From NCBI RefSeq assembly GCF_008692605.1, contig NZ_LFCT01000028.1, positions 1 to 64,000 on the forward strand: a stretch of DNA of 64,000 nucleotides, given 5' to 3'. The DNA comes from Sphingobium estronivorans. GTDB lineage: Bacteria; Pseudomonadota; Alphaproteobacteria; Sphingomonadales; Sphingomonadaceae. The notes beneath the pieces are model-generated. The model saw only the letters and a list, made by a program, of their open reading frames with translations. It ran no database searches and had not been told where the DNA came from. Within the stretch, counting starts at the first letter, position 1, and the number at the start of each line of letters is the position of its first letter. A program made the position numbers and the translations under genes. Positions 42,967 through 52,054 of this stretch are shown piece after piece.

Positions 42967-44136
42967 ATGCAACTTGCCTTCGCCCCTGAACTGAAAACCT
43001 TTCGCGAAGAGGCCGCCGACTGGCTGAACAGCCAGCTTAGCGGCCCCTTCAAAGGGGTTCGCGGCCAGACCAACCAGACCGACAATGTCGAGGAACGCCG
43101 CGCGTGGGAAGCCGCGCTGGGCGAGGCGCGGTGGAGCGTCGTCGGCTGGCCGGAGCAATGGGGCGGGCGGGACGCCTCCATCGCGCAGCAGGTGATCTTC
43201 GCGGAGGAATATGCGCGGGCCAAGGCCCCTCCCCGCCTCGGTCATCTGGGCGTCGAACTGCTCGGGCCGACGCTGCTGGCGCTCGGCACGGAGGAGCAGA
43301 AGGCGCGCTTTCTGCCCGACATCGCCCATGGCCGGGCGATCTGGTGCCAAGGCTATTCGGAGCCGGGTGCGGGGTCCGACCTTGCCAACGTCAAGACCAA
43401 GGCGCGGGCAGAAGGCGATAAATATATCATCGACGGGCAGAAGATCTGGACGTCCATGGGCATGGTCGCCGACTGGTGTTTCGTCGTCGCGCGTACCGAG
43501 CTGGGCAGCGTGGGCAATAAGGGCCTGTCCTTCCTGATGGTGCCGATGGACCAGCCGGGCGTCACGCCGCGTCCGATCCGCCAGATGACCGGCGAGGCCG
43601 AATTTGCCGAAGTCTTCTTCGACGGCGCGGAGGCACTGGCCATCGACCGCATCGGTGCGGAGGGCGACGGCTGGCAGGTGGCGATGGCACTGCTGGGCTT
43701 CGAGCGCGGCGTGTCCACCCTCGCCCAGCAGATGCATTTCCGCAACGAACTGGACGAGATCATCGCCGCTGCCAAGGCGAACGGCAAGGCCGGGGATGCG
43801 CTGATCCGCCAGCGGATCGCCCATGCCCATGCGGGTCTCAAGATCATGCGCTATAACGGCCTGCGCATGCTGTCCGACGAGGGCGAGACCCTGTCCGGCG
43901 CCGCATACACCTATAAGCTCTACTGGTCGCAATGGCACAAGGCGCTGGGCGAACTTGCCATGGACGTGCTGGGGCAGGAGGGCGAAGTCGGCCTCGACGA
44001 AGAACGCTTCGACGGTCTTACCACCATGTATCTGATGAGCCGGTCCGACACCATCTATGCCGGAACCGATCAGATTCAACGCAACATCATCGCCGAGCGC
44101 GGGCTCGGACTGCCAAGGGAGCCGCGCGGCCAATGA
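42967..44136 (+). CDS. fadE30: Acyl-CoA dehydrogenase, FadE30-like
   Basis: 389-residue acyl-CoA dehydrogenase that matches FadE30 as I remember it: [68 protein letters not shown] and [21 protein letters not shown]. FadE30 acts on the propanoyl side chain of HIP-CoA. It overlaps fadD3 by 4 bases, the same neighbour order as in actinobacteria. The catalytic-Glu position is again YAG. Confidence 0.82.
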   Translation: MQLAFAPELKTFREEAADWLNSQLSGPFKGVRGQTNQTDNVEERRAWEAALGEARWSVVGWPEQWGGRDASIAQQVIFAEEYARAKAPPRLGHLGVELLGPTLLALGTEEQKARFLPDIAHGRAIWCQGYSEPGAGSDLANVKTKARAEGDKYIIDGQKIWTSMGMVADWCFVVARTELGSVGNKGLSFLMVPMDQPGVTPRPIRQMTGEAEFAEVFFDGAEALAIDRIGAEGDGWQVAMALLGFERGVSTLAQQMHFRNELDEIIAAAKANGKAGDALIRQRIAHAHAGLKIMRYNGLRMLSDEGETLSGAAYTYKLYWSQWHKALGELAMDVLGQEGEVGLDEERFDGLTTMYLMSRSDTIYAGTDQIQRNIIAERGLGLPREPRGQ

Positions 44137-45686
44137 CCGAAACCATGGGAACATGGCCCGAAACCATCCCCGCCGCCGCGAAGGCGGCGGCGGAACGCTG
44201 GCCTGCCATCATCGGCCTGATCGAAGGCGATGAGCGTTGGACCTTCGCCGACATCTGGGCCGACGCGCGGGCCTCCGCATCCGCCATGCTCAGCCACGGC
44301 GTCGGTCATGGCGACCGCGTCGGCATCTGGGCCCCCAACTGCCGGGCGTGGATTCTCGCGGCGCTGGGCGCCCATATCGTGGGCGCCGCCATCATCCCCC
44401 TGAACACCCGCTTCAAGGGGCAGGAAGCCGCCGACATCCTGCGCCGCAGCCGGGTCAAGCTGCTGTTCGCGCCGCAGGATTTCCTGGGCGTCGATTATGC
44501 GACGCTTCTGGCCGGAGAAGAGCTGCCCGATCTGCAGGAGATCATCCGCACCGATCACGGGTTCGACCATTTCCTGACGCGCGGCAAGGGCGCGGGGGAT
44601 CCGGCGGTCGATGAGGCGTATGCGCGCCTGTCCGGCGACGACATCAGCGACATCATCTTCACCTCCGGCACGACCGGCCGGCCCAAGGGCGCATTGACTT
44701 CGCACCGACAGGTTGTGCAGACGTTCGGCGACTGGTCGGTGCGCGTCGACCTGCGCGAGGGCGATAATTATCTCATCGTCAATCCCTTCTTCCACACCTT
44801 CGGCTACAAGGCAGGCTGGGTAACATGCTTCACGCGCGGCGCGACCATCGTGCCGATGGCGACCTTCGACGGTGCCGAAATGGTGCGGCAGATTGAGCAG
44901 AACCGGATCAACTTCATCCCCGGACCGCCGACCATCTATCTGACGCTGCTGCAGGAACTGGCCGGGGACAAGCCCCGCGACTTCTCCTCCCTGCGGGTCG
45001 CCGTGACGGGCGCGGCGCCGGTCGCGCCGGCGCTGGTCGAACGGATGCGCAACGAACTTGGCATGTCGAACATCGTCAACGGCTACGGCATGACCGAATG
45101 CGGCTCCATCGCCATGACCTGTCAGGGCGACGATGCCGAAACGGTCGCGCATAGCTGCGGCCTGCCGATGCCCGGCCTGGAAGTGCGCTGCGTCGATGAG
45201 GAAGGCCGCGATGTCCCGACGGGACAGGCGGGCGAATTCTGGGTGCGCGGCCATTCGGTGATGAAGGGCTATCTGGACAATCCGCAGGCGACGGCGGAGG
45301 CCATCGATGCGGACGGCTGGCTGCATACCGGCGATATCGGTACCATCGACGCGCGCGGCTATCTCGCCATCACCGACCGCAAGAAGGACATGTATATTTC
45401 CGGCGGATTCAACTGCTACCCCGCCGAGATCGAAAAGCTGCTTGCCGCCCATCCCGCCATCGAAATGGCGGCGGTTATCGGCGTGCCCGACGAGCGCTTG
45501 GGCGAGATCGGCAAGGCCTTCGTCGTGCTGCGCCCGGGCCAGCAGGCGGACGAGATCGCGATCATTGGCTGGGCACGCGAGAATATGGCCAATTACAAAG
45601 TGCCTCGCCGGATCGCCTTCGTCGATGCCCTGCCCCGCAATGCCGGCGGCAAGGTGCTTCGCACCGCGCTACGCGATCTGGGTTAA
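44133..45686 (+). CDS. fadD3: HIP-CoA synthetase (acyl-CoA ligase)
   Basis: 517-residue ANL-superfamily ligase. The AMP-binding P-loop TSGTTGRPKG is at residues 177-186; NGYGMTECGSI, WLHTGDIGTIDARGYLAITDRKKDMYISGGFNCYP and PRNAGGKVLR with the catalytic lysine follow. FadD3 activates the C/D-ring propanoate released by HsaD and so links the hsa and ipd branches. The true start is ATG 44133 (ATGA overlap); the frame extends 67 codons upstream inside fadE30. Confidence 0.9.
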   Translation: MTETMGTWPETIPAAAKAAAERWPAIIGLIEGDERWTFADIWADARASASAMLSHGVGHGDRVGIWAPNCRAWILAALGAHIVGAAIIPLNTRFKGQEAADILRRSRVKLLFAPQDFLGVDYATLLAGEELPDLQEIIRTDHGFDHFLTRGKGAGDPAVDEAYARLSGDDISDIIFTSGTTGRPKGALTSHRQVVQTFGDWSVRVDLREGDNYLIVNPFFHTFGYKAGWVTCFTRGATIVPMATFDGAEMVRQIEQNRINFIPGPPTIYLTLLQELAGDKPRDFSSLRVAVTGAAPVAPALVERMRNELGMSNIVNGYGMTECGSIAMTCQGDDAETVAHSCGLPMPGLEVRCVDEEGRDVPTGQAGEFWVRGHSVMKGYLDNPQATAEAIDADGWLHTGDIGTIDARGYLAITDRKKDMYISGGFNCYPAEIEKLLAAHPAIEMAAVIGVPDERLGEIGKAFVVLRPGQQADEIAIIGWARENMANYKVPRRIAFVDALPRNAGGKVLRTALRDLG

Positions 45687-45722
45687 GCAGCGGCAAAAGA
45701 ACAAGGATAGGGAGAGCGAATT

Positions 45723-46502
45723 GTGAGCAAAGATCTACAATCGCGCCTCTCTCTTCCCGGCACGGGCGTCGTGATCACAGGCGGCGCGTCGGGAATCGGC
45801 CTGGCCTCCGCCCGGGCGCTCGCCAGCGTCGGGCGGCCGGTCGTAATCTGGGATATCCATGAAGGACGGGCTGTCGAGGCCGCGCAAGCCGTACGGCGAG
45901 AAACCGGCACGCCCTGCACCGGCATGGGTGTCGATGTGCGCGATCCTCAGGCGATCGCCGGGGCCGCCGAGCGGACGCGGGCCGCCCTGCCCTCCATCGG
46001 CGGCCTCGTCCACTGCGCGGGGATCGTCGACACCGCCTCGCTCGACGGCATCACGCTGCAAAGCTGGGACGACGGGATGAACGTCCATCTGCGCCCCATC
46101 GTGCTGCTGTTGCAGGCTTTCCTGGAGGATATGAAGCGCCAGCCCGGCTCCGCCATGGTGGCGACCGCGTCGATCAACGCGACGCTGGGCAATGCGATCA
46201 ATCCCATTTACACGGCCGCGAAAGGGGGCGTCCTGTCGCTCGTGCGCTCGCTGGCGGACCGGCTGGGACGGGACGGCATCCGCATCAACGCGGTGTCGCC
46301 AGGGCAGATCGTGACACCCATGATGACGCCCGCCATCAATGCCCTGCCTCAGGGGCATTTCGAGCAGCGCATCCTGCTGGAACGGATCGGGGAGCCCGAA
46401 GAGATCGGCCGCGTGGTCCGTTTCCTGCTTTCGGATGAGGCAAGCTACATCACCGCTGCCGAGATCGTCGTGGATGGAGGCAATATTTCCTCTCAACGAT
46501 AA
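45723..46502 (+). CDS. Short-chain dehydrogenase/reductase
   Basis: 259-residue classical SDR, GTG start at 45723. TGGASGIGLA cofactor loop, acidic D at WDIHEGR indicating NAD preference, active site ATASINA and YTAAK, C-terminal EIVVDGGN. It is 36 bases after fadD3 with its own ribosome site, so probably cotranscribed. A hydroxysteroid dehydrogenase is the likely role given context, but position on the steroid is unknown. Confidence 0.85.
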   Translation: MSKDLQSRLSLPGTGVVITGGASGIGLASARALASVGRPVVIWDIHEGRAVEAAQAVRRETGTPCTGMGVDVRDPQAIAGAAERTRAALPSIGGLVHCAGIVDTASLDGITLQSWDDGMNVHLRPIVLLLQAFLEDMKRQPGSAMVATASINATLGNAINPIYTAAKGGVLSLVRSLADRLGRDGIRINAVSPGQIVTPMMTPAINALPQGHFEQRILLERIGEPEEIGRVVRFLLSDEASYITAAEIVVDGGNISSQR

Positions 46503-46559
46503 GAGGATCGGCCGCCGACAGATCGAGTGAGCAACCAACCGATAATGGGAGAGTGACGC

Positions 46560-47384
46560 ATGGATTTCACCGATAAGAGCGTATTGGTCACGGGCGGGGG
46601 ATCGGGTATCGGACTCGCCTGCGCCAAAGCCTTTGTCGAAGCAGGCGCCCGCGTCGCCATTGCAGAGATCGACGAAGCACAATGCGCGGCCTTTGCCCAA
46701 GCCCATCCGCAGGCGCTGGCCGTCCATTGCGACGTGACGCAGCCCGCTGAGGTCCGCGCGTTCGCGGAGAAACTGCGCGCATGGGACGGCAAGCTCGACG
46801 TGCTTGTCAACAATGTTGGTCATTTCGTCCACACGAAACCGTTCGAGGAACTGAGCGACGAGGAAACGGATGCCATCGTCGAAATCAATTTCGGTCAGGT
46901 CATGCGGGTGACGCGCGCCATGCTCCCCCTGCTGCGCGCTGCCGCGCCGGGGTCGAGTATCGTCAGCATCACCGCCATCGAAGCGTTTCGCGGCATTCCC
47001 AATTGCGCGGTCTACGGCGCGGCCAAGGCAGCGGTCACGGGGCTTACCCAGAGCTTGGCCCTGGAACTGGCGCCCGCCGGAATCCGCATCAATGCGGTCG
47101 CGCCGGAGACGACCGATACGCCGCAGGTGCCGCTGGACTATATGATTCCGCCCCGGAACCGGGCGCATATGGACAAGTGGATCCCGCTCGGCCGCTTCGG
47201 CCGGCCGGAAGATTGCGCCGGGGCCGCGCTCTATCTGGCCAGCCCGCTCGCATCCTGGGTGACGGGTACGACGATCCATGTCGATGGCGGCGCATTGGCC
47301 GCGGCGGGATGGATGCAGACCCCGGACGGCCAATGGACCGTAACGCCGATGATCAGCGGCAATGGGATCAGCTTTGAGGGATAA
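46560..47384 (+). CDS. Short-chain dehydrogenase/reductase
   Basis: 274-residue SDR. GGGSGIGLACAKAF loop, IAEIDEAQ giving NAD preference, VNNVGHF, active site SITAIEAFRG and YGAAK, then TTDTPQVPLDYMIPP and TIHVDGGALAAAGW. A 14-residue C-terminal tail after the usual end is unusual. Last gene of the long ipd operon; 57 bases from the previous SDR. A GC-poor hairpin follows at 47396. Confidence 0.84.
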   Translation: MDFTDKSVLVTGGGSGIGLACAKAFVEAGARVAIAEIDEAQCAAFAQAHPQALAVHCDVTQPAEVRAFAEKLRAWDGKLDVLVNNVGHFVHTKPFEELSDEETDAIVEINFGQVMRVTRAMLPLLRAAAPGSSIVSITAIEAFRGIPNCAVYGAAKAAVTGLTQSLALELAPAGIRINAVAPETTDTPQVPLDYMIPPRNRAHMDKWIPLGRFGRPEDCAGAALYLASPLASWVTGTTIHVDGGALAAAGWMQTPDGQWTVTPMISGNGISFEG

Positions 47385-47395
47385 TCGCGGACATC

Positions 47396-47425
47396 GGCAA
47401 CAATTTTCCTGCGCAAAATGTTGCC
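47396..47425 (+). terminator. Hairpin between the ipd operon and the LLM operon
   Basis: GGCAACA (47396-47402) and TGTTGCC (47419-47425) pair, extended inward by TTTT with AAAA across a one-base bulge. It stands 12 bases after the SDR stop and 120 bases before the next gene. It may be a terminator or an operator; no long T-run follows. Confidence 0.5.
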
Positions 47426-47545
47426 ATCTTCGCTTTTGAATCCTAAATTCACGTACCAGTTTCAGGCAGCTAGTCCAAACAGACGATGCCCGATGGACCA
47501 CCGCAGATAAGTTCGGTGCGAACAATTAAAAAGCGAGGAGAGACG

Positions 47546-48685
47546 ATGAAATTTTCCATCATCTACGAAGCGCAGATGGCCGACCCATCCCCGGAATCCG
47601 AGGTCCGCTGCTTCAATGAGATCGTCGAGCAGGTGGAACTGGCTGAAGAAGTCGGCTTCGACAATGTGTGGTGCGTCGAGCATACCGCGCTGACCCAATA
47701 TGCCCATATGTCGGCACCCGAAACCATGCTGGCCTATCTGGCGGGGCGGACGAAGCGCATCGGCATCGGCCATGGCGTCGTCTGCCTGCCGCCCGCGATG
47801 AATCATCCGGTGAAGGTGGCCGAGCGCATCGCGACGCTGGACATACTGTCGGGCGGGCGCGTCCATTTCGGCATGGGCAAGGGCGGGACCCAGCAGGAAG
47901 CGGGCACCTTCGGCTATGACCTTGCCGAGCTGCAACCGATGATCGATGAGTCCATGTATCTGATCCCCAAGATCATGACGCAGGACGAGATCGAGCATGA
48001 CGGGAAATATATTCAGATCCCGCGCCGCCCGATCCATCCCAAGCCGCTGCAGAACCCGCATCCGCCGCTTTATTATGCCTGCACCCGCGAAGCCACGCTG
48101 GAACTGGCGGGCAAGCGCGGCATTGGCGCTCTGGTGCTCGGCTTTTCCGGGCCGGAGGAAATCGCGCGCAAGAATGCGATCTACCGTGAGAATTTCCGCA
48201 ACCGCAAGCAAGAGGATCAGGTCGGTCTCGTGCCCACCGAGCATCTGGCCGCCTTCTGCGCCGCCTGCGTGCTGGACGACCGCGAGGAAGCCCGCCGGAT
48301 CGGTCTGCGTGGCCAGCGCTTCTTCGCCGAAGCCATCGCCCACTGGTATCAGGGCGGCCCCAAGCCGAGCATCGACTATCTGAGCGCCGAAGAACAGGAA
48401 GCCGCACTGGAGAAGGGCAAGGAACAGATCGTCGCCTATCTGTCGGAGGAGCACATCCCCATCGGTGACGAGCATGTCAGCAACTATTCGGTCGCGCAGG
48501 ATGCCTATGGCAATGCCGACGACTGCATCCGCTATGTGACGCGTCTGCAGGAAGCGGGCGCCGACGAAGTGTTGTTCCTGTTCCAGATGGGCACGGTGCC
48601 GCATGCCGCGATCATGGAGACGATCCGTAATATCGGTGCCAAGGTCATTCCCCATTTCCGCACGAAGCTGGAAGCGGCAGAATGA
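47546..48685 (+). CDS. LLM-class flavin-dependent oxidoreductase (luciferase-like)
   Basis: 379-residue bacterial-luciferase-fold protein. It begins MKFSIIYEAQMADPSPESE; the family motifs NVWCVEHTALTQYA, GHGVVCLPPAMNHPVKVAERIATLDILSGGRVHFGMGKGGTQQE and a C-terminal EVLFLFQMGTVPHAA are visible. Such proteins use FMNH2 or F420 as monooxygenases or reductases. ATG 47546 has GAGGAGAG upstream. It opens a five-gene unit with SDRs and a dehydratase-like SnoaL protein. A ring oxygenation or double-bond reduction of a steroid is plausible but not shown. Confidence 0.87.
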   Translation: MKFSIIYEAQMADPSPESEVRCFNEIVEQVELAEEVGFDNVWCVEHTALTQYAHMSAPETMLAYLAGRTKRIGIGHGVVCLPPAMNHPVKVAERIATLDILSGGRVHFGMGKGGTQQEAGTFGYDLAELQPMIDESMYLIPKIMTQDEIEHDGKYIQIPRRPIHPKPLQNPHPPLYYACTREATLELAGKRGIGALVLGFSGPEEIARKNAIYRENFRNRKQEDQVGLVPTEHLAAFCAACVLDDREEARRIGLRGQRFFAEAIAHWYQGGPKPSIDYLSAEEQEAALEKGKEQIVAYLSEEHIPIGDEHVSNYSVAQDAYGNADDCIRYVTRLQEAGADEVLFLFQMGTVPHAAIMETIRNIGAKVIPHFRTKLEAAE

Positions 48686-49458
48686 GCAACCTGTTCTCCG
48701 ATAAGGTCGCGTTGGTAACGGGTGGCGGGTCGGGCATCGGCCGCGCCGCCTGCCAGCGGCTGGCGATGGAAGGCGCGCGCGTCGTCGTGGCCGACATCGA
48801 CCTGGCCGGCGCGGAACGCACCGTCGAACTGATCGCGGGGCGCGGCGGACAAGCCGTCGCGATCCAGGCCGACATTGCGCGGGAAGAGGATAACCGCGCG
48901 ATGTTCGACCTGGCCGAAAGCCGGTTCGGCGGCATCGACGCGGCTTTTCTGAACGCGGGTACGCTTCAACCCTATGTACCGCTGGAGGAGGTGACGCTCG
49001 ATATTTTCGACCGGCTGATCGGGGTCAATCTGCGCGGCACGTTCATGGGCGTGCAACAGGCGCGGGCGCGACTGCGGCCCGGCGGCGCCTGCGTGGTGAC
49101 GGCGTCGCTGGCCGGGATGATCGGCTTTGCCGAGGCGGCCGCCTATTCCGTGTCGAAACATGGACTGGTGGGTCTGGTCCGTTCCTCGGCGGCAGCCTTT
49201 GCCGCCCGGGGCGCCCGGATCAATGCCATCAGCCCCGGCATGGTACTGACCGCGATGACCGGCAATGGCGGGATCGAGACGATCGACGACCCGGAAAGCC
49301 TGGCCGATCCGGCCTATCGCGGGGCGCTCACGGCGCAGCAGATCGCGGAAGTCGCGCTGTTCCTGCTCGGTCGTCGCTCGGCGGGGATCAACGGTCAGGT
49401 GCAGGCGGTGGACGCCGCTCTGCTGTCGGCCTTCCCGCCGATCGCCGAACTGGTCTGA
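48682..49458 (+). CDS. Short-chain dehydrogenase/reductase
   Basis: 258-residue SDR overlapping the LLM gene by 4 bases. TGGGSGIGRAACQRL loop, VADIDLAGAER (NAD type), active site VVTASLAGM and YSVSK, then RINAISPGMVLTAMTG. Likely a hydroxysteroid dehydrogenase of the same pathway unit. Confidence 0.85.
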   Translation: MSNLFSDKVALVTGGGSGIGRAACQRLAMEGARVVVADIDLAGAERTVELIAGRGGQAVAIQADIAREEDNRAMFDLAESRFGGIDAAFLNAGTLQPYVPLEEVTLDIFDRLIGVNLRGTFMGVQQARARLRPGGACVVTASLAGMIGFAEAAAYSVSKHGLVGLVRSSAAAFAARGARINAISPGMVLTAMTGNGGIETIDDPESLADPAYRGALTAQQIAEVALFLLGRRSAGINGQVQAVDAALLSAFPPIAELV

Positions 49459-49484
49459 ATTTGCTTTGAAAAAGGGGCGTTTCC

Positions 49485-49922
49485 ATGTCCGACGCTATCC
49501 AGTCGCTGATCGATCAAAACCTGTTGCGGCGGACGGCCGAGATTTATGCGGCCGGCGCTGACCGGCGCGACAAGGCACTGTGGCGGCAGGTGCTGGCCGA
49601 GGATTGCGTGATCGAAGGTCCCGGCTTCACCAGCGAAGGACGGGACAATTGCCTGCCTTCGCTGGACGCGCTGGGGACCATGTTTCGCGCTACGCAGCAT
49701 CGGGTCCACCAGCAGACCGTCATCATCGATGGCGACCGGGCGACAGGCGAAACCTATTGCACCGCAGACCATCTGCTCAACAATGATGATACCATCCTCG
49801 TCTGGGCGATCCGCTATCAGGATGAATGGCGGCGTGAGGGGAACGACTGGCAATTCACGCGGCGACGGCTGATCGTCGACTGGACGGAAACGCGGCCCGT
49901 CACCCTGGGGGTGGGCGCATGA
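49485..49922 (+). CDS. SnoaL-fold protein, candidate 7-alpha-hydroxysteroid dehydratase (BaiE/Hsh2-like)
   Basis: 145-residue SnoaL-like protein. Y21 and D26 (EIYAAGADRRD), H72 (TQHRVHQ) and D95 (YCTADHLL) fall at the spacings of the catalytic Tyr30, Asp35, His83 and Asp106 known for clostridial BaiE (5 residues Tyr to Asp, 23 residues His to Asp). BaiE and the sphingomonad enzyme Hsh2 remove the 7-alpha-hydroxyl of 3-keto-4-ene bile acids as water, giving 4,6-dienes. It stands between SDRs in the LLM unit. The motif match is seen; the function is inferred from memory of the family. Confidence 0.72.
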   Translation: MSDAIQSLIDQNLLRRTAEIYAAGADRRDKALWRQVLAEDCVIEGPGFTSEGRDNCLPSLDALGTMFRATQHRVHQQTVIIDGDRATGETYCTADHLLNNDDTILVWAIRYQDEWRREGNDWQFTRRRLIVDWTETRPVTLGVGA

Positions 49923-50758
49923 GCGTGCTGACAGGACAAACCGCCTTCATCACCGGCGCCACCGGGGCGATTGCGACGGCGTCGGCCATCGCCATGGCCA
50001 GGGACGGAGCCCGGCTGGCGCTGATGGCGCGGCGGGAAGAAGGACTGGCCGCGACGCGGGCGGCGATCGTGGCGACCGTCCCGGAGGCGGATATCCTCAC
50101 CATCACCGGCGATTGTGCCGATGAGGCCGCGGTGAAACAGGCGCTCATCCAGGCGCAGGGATGGGCCGGACAATTGGACATCCTGTTCGCAACGGTCGGC
50201 AGCGGCGATTTCACGCCGCTGATGATGCTGGATGCCGACGCCTTGCGACGGACAGTCGAAATCAACCTGATGACCGCCTTTTTCGTGGTCCGGCACGGCG
50301 TTCCGCTGATGCGGCCCGGCGGATCGATCATCTGCACCTCGTCCAGTTCCGCGCCGCTCACCTTCCCTTATCTGAGCGCCTATCACATCGCCAAGGGCGC
50401 GGTGGAGGCGCTGGTACGCGCAGCGGCGGACGAACTGGGCAGCGCCGGCATCCGCATCAATGCGGTGCGCCCCGGCCTGACCCGCGCCGAAAGCACGGGC
50501 GCCCTGTTCACGACGCCGGGATCGGCCGATCAGTTCCTGCCCGAATATCCGCTCGGGCGGCTGGGCGAGCCGGAGGACATCGCCGAAGTCGTGCGCTTTC
50601 TCGCGGGGCCGGGCAGCCGGTGGATGACGGGCGAGTGCCTGTCCGTCGACGGCGGCAACCATCTGCGCCGCAGCCCCGATCTCACCCCAATGGTCGAAGC
50701 GATGCATGGTAAGGACCGCATCGCCGCCATCCGTTCAGGAAAGGAAATAGAGGCATGA
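49919..50758 (+). CDS. Short-chain dehydrogenase/reductase
   Basis: 279-residue SDR, 4-base overlap with the SnoaL gene. The cofactor loop is TGATGAIATASAIAMA, with Ala where most SDRs have the last Gly of TGxxxGxG. R at LMARREEG suggests NADP use. Active site CTSSSSAP and YHIAK are intact, and VNGG-like LSVDGGNHLRR closes the domain. A 35-residue tail follows. Substrate unknown; steroid hydroxyl oxidation or reduction is likely from context. Confidence 0.83.
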   Translation: MSVLTGQTAFITGATGAIATASAIAMARDGARLALMARREEGLAATRAAIVATVPEADILTITGDCADEAAVKQALIQAQGWAGQLDILFATVGSGDFTPLMMLDADALRRTVEINLMTAFFVVRHGVPLMRPGGSIICTSSSSAPLTFPYLSAYHIAKGAVEALVRAAADELGSAGIRINAVRPGLTRAESTGALFTTPGSADQFLPEYPLGRLGEPEDIAEVVRFLAGPGSRWMTGECLSVDGGNHLRRSPDLTPMVEAMHGKDRIAAIRSGKEIEA

Positions 50759-51666
50759 AACTGCTGGTCATCGGCGGCACGGGCGCTTTGGGCGGCCATG
50801 CGGCGATTCATATGGCGGCGCAGGGCCATGAGGTCAGCATTGCGGGCCGCAACGCCCCCAACCCCGCGACGCCCATGGCGAAGATGCCGTTTTTGCAGGG
50901 CGACTATGTCGCTGGCGATTTCACCGCCGACCGCCTGAAGGGCTTCGATTGGGTGATCTTCGCGGCGGGCAACGATCCGCGCCATGTGCCGCAGGACAGC
51001 GATTTCGATGCCTTTCTGCTGAAGGCCAATCATGAGGCCGTGCCCGCCCTGTTCGCCGCCTGCCGCGAGGCGGGGGTGAAGCGTGCGATCCAGTTGGGCA
51101 GCTTCTATCCGCAGGCCGCGCCGGAACTGCTGGCGGGCAATGCCTATATCCGTTCGCGCCTCGCCGCCTGCGAAGGCGCGCGGGCGCAGGGGCGGCCCGG
51201 TTTCGACGTGATCAGCGTCAATGCCCCCTTCATGGTGGGCACCGTGCCGGGCCTGCCCAGCGCGATTTTCGAACCCTATATGCAATGGGCCGAGGGACTG
51301 ATCCCGATCGAAGCCTATGCACCGACCGGCGGCACCAATTTCATGTCCTATCAATCGCTGTCGGAGGCGCTGGAAGGCGCGCTGCTGCGGGGTGAACCGG
51401 GCAAAGCCTATCTGGTGGGCGATGAAAATCTCTCGTTCCGGGATTATTTCCAGCTGTTCTTCGACGCGGCGGGCCGGGACGTGCAGCTCGAGGAGCGCGA
51501 CGCAGAACAGCCGCTGCTCCCCGACGTGGCAATCCCGCAGGGGCGCGGCAATTGGATCCGTTATGAACCCGATGCCGCCGAAACGGCGCTGCTGGGTTAT
51601 CGCCGTCACGACATCGCCGCCGCGGTGAAGGAAATCGCGGCGCAGTTCGGCAGCGTGAAGGCTTAG
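50755..51666 (+). CDS. Atypical/extended SDR, NAD-dependent epimerase-like
   Basis: 303-residue Rossmann protein. It starts KLLVIGGTGALGGHAA (GGTGxxGG of atypical SDRs), has a HEVSIAGRN NADP-type second strand, and YIRSR where extended SDRs carry YxxxK, so the usual lysine is Arg. The C-terminal domain (FMSYQSLSEALEGAL, YLVGDENLSFRDYFQLFFDAAG) resembles sugar epimerase or isoflavone-reductase-like proteins. Last gene of the LLM unit; a hairpin follows at 51723. Confidence 0.8.
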   Translation: MKLLVIGGTGALGGHAAIHMAAQGHEVSIAGRNAPNPATPMAKMPFLQGDYVAGDFTADRLKGFDWVIFAAGNDPRHVPQDSDFDAFLLKANHEAVPALFAACREAGVKRAIQLGSFYPQAAPELLAGNAYIRSRLAACEGARAQGRPGFDVISVNAPFMVGTVPGLPSAIFEPYMQWAEGLIPIEAYAPTGGTNFMSYQSLSEALEGALLRGEPGKAYLVGDENLSFRDYFQLFFDAAGRDVQLEERDAEQPLLPDVAIPQGRGNWIRYEPDAAETALLGYRRHDIAAAVKEIAAQFGSVKA

Positions 51667-51722
51667 GGCAGATAACGATCTGATTTTATCGGATCGAGCC
51701 TTCCATACCTGTGTTGAGAGCG

Positions 51723-51752
51723 ATGGCTTCCTGGCTATAACCGGGAAGCCAT
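51723..51752 (+). terminator. Hairpin ending the LLM operon
   Basis: ATGGCTTCC (51723-51731) pairs with GGAAGCCAT (51744-51752). It stands 57 bases after the last stop. No T-run, so termination may need Rho. Confidence 0.5.
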
Positions 51753-51761
51753 CCTGACATA

Positions 51762-52019
51762 TTGCCCATGAATAACGCAGACCCGACCACCGTGGGAACG
51801 CCCTATAATGACGAGATCGCCAGCGGGCCGCGCTCGCTGGTTAACGGGCGCATCTCGCTGACCGATATCGACCTCAACGGCGCCAGGGCGGAACTCGCGC
51901 TGTGGGGCAAGAATATCTTCGACAAGAAATATCGGCTCTACGGGATCGATTTCGGTGCGATCGGCTATGCCGGCAACACCTATGGCGAACCCGCGACCTA
52001 TGGCGTGGACTCCGCCTGA
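51762..52019 (+). pseudogene. TonB-dependent receptor remnant (C-terminal fragment)
   Basis: An 85-codon frame encodes the last beta strands of a TonB-dependent receptor: NDEIASGPRSLVNGRISL, ELALWGKNIFDKKYRLYGID and GYAGNTYGEPATYGVD, a typical receptor ending. The terminal aromatic residue expected for an outer-membrane barrel is missing (it ends VDSA). Nothing of the plug or the earlier barrel lies upstream, where the LLM operon ends 95 bases away. A strong intrinsic terminator 36 bases downstream shows that this was the end of a real gene. Probably left by deletion or rearrangement. Confidence 0.8.
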
Positions 52020-52054
52020 AGCTGTAAGGCCGATTCGGCATTTCCTTTCTCCGG

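Noticed and set aside
41635..44154. 839-codon open frame antisense to the thiolase and FadE30-like genes
   Set aside because: It spans two genes with intact motifs and has no domain of its own.
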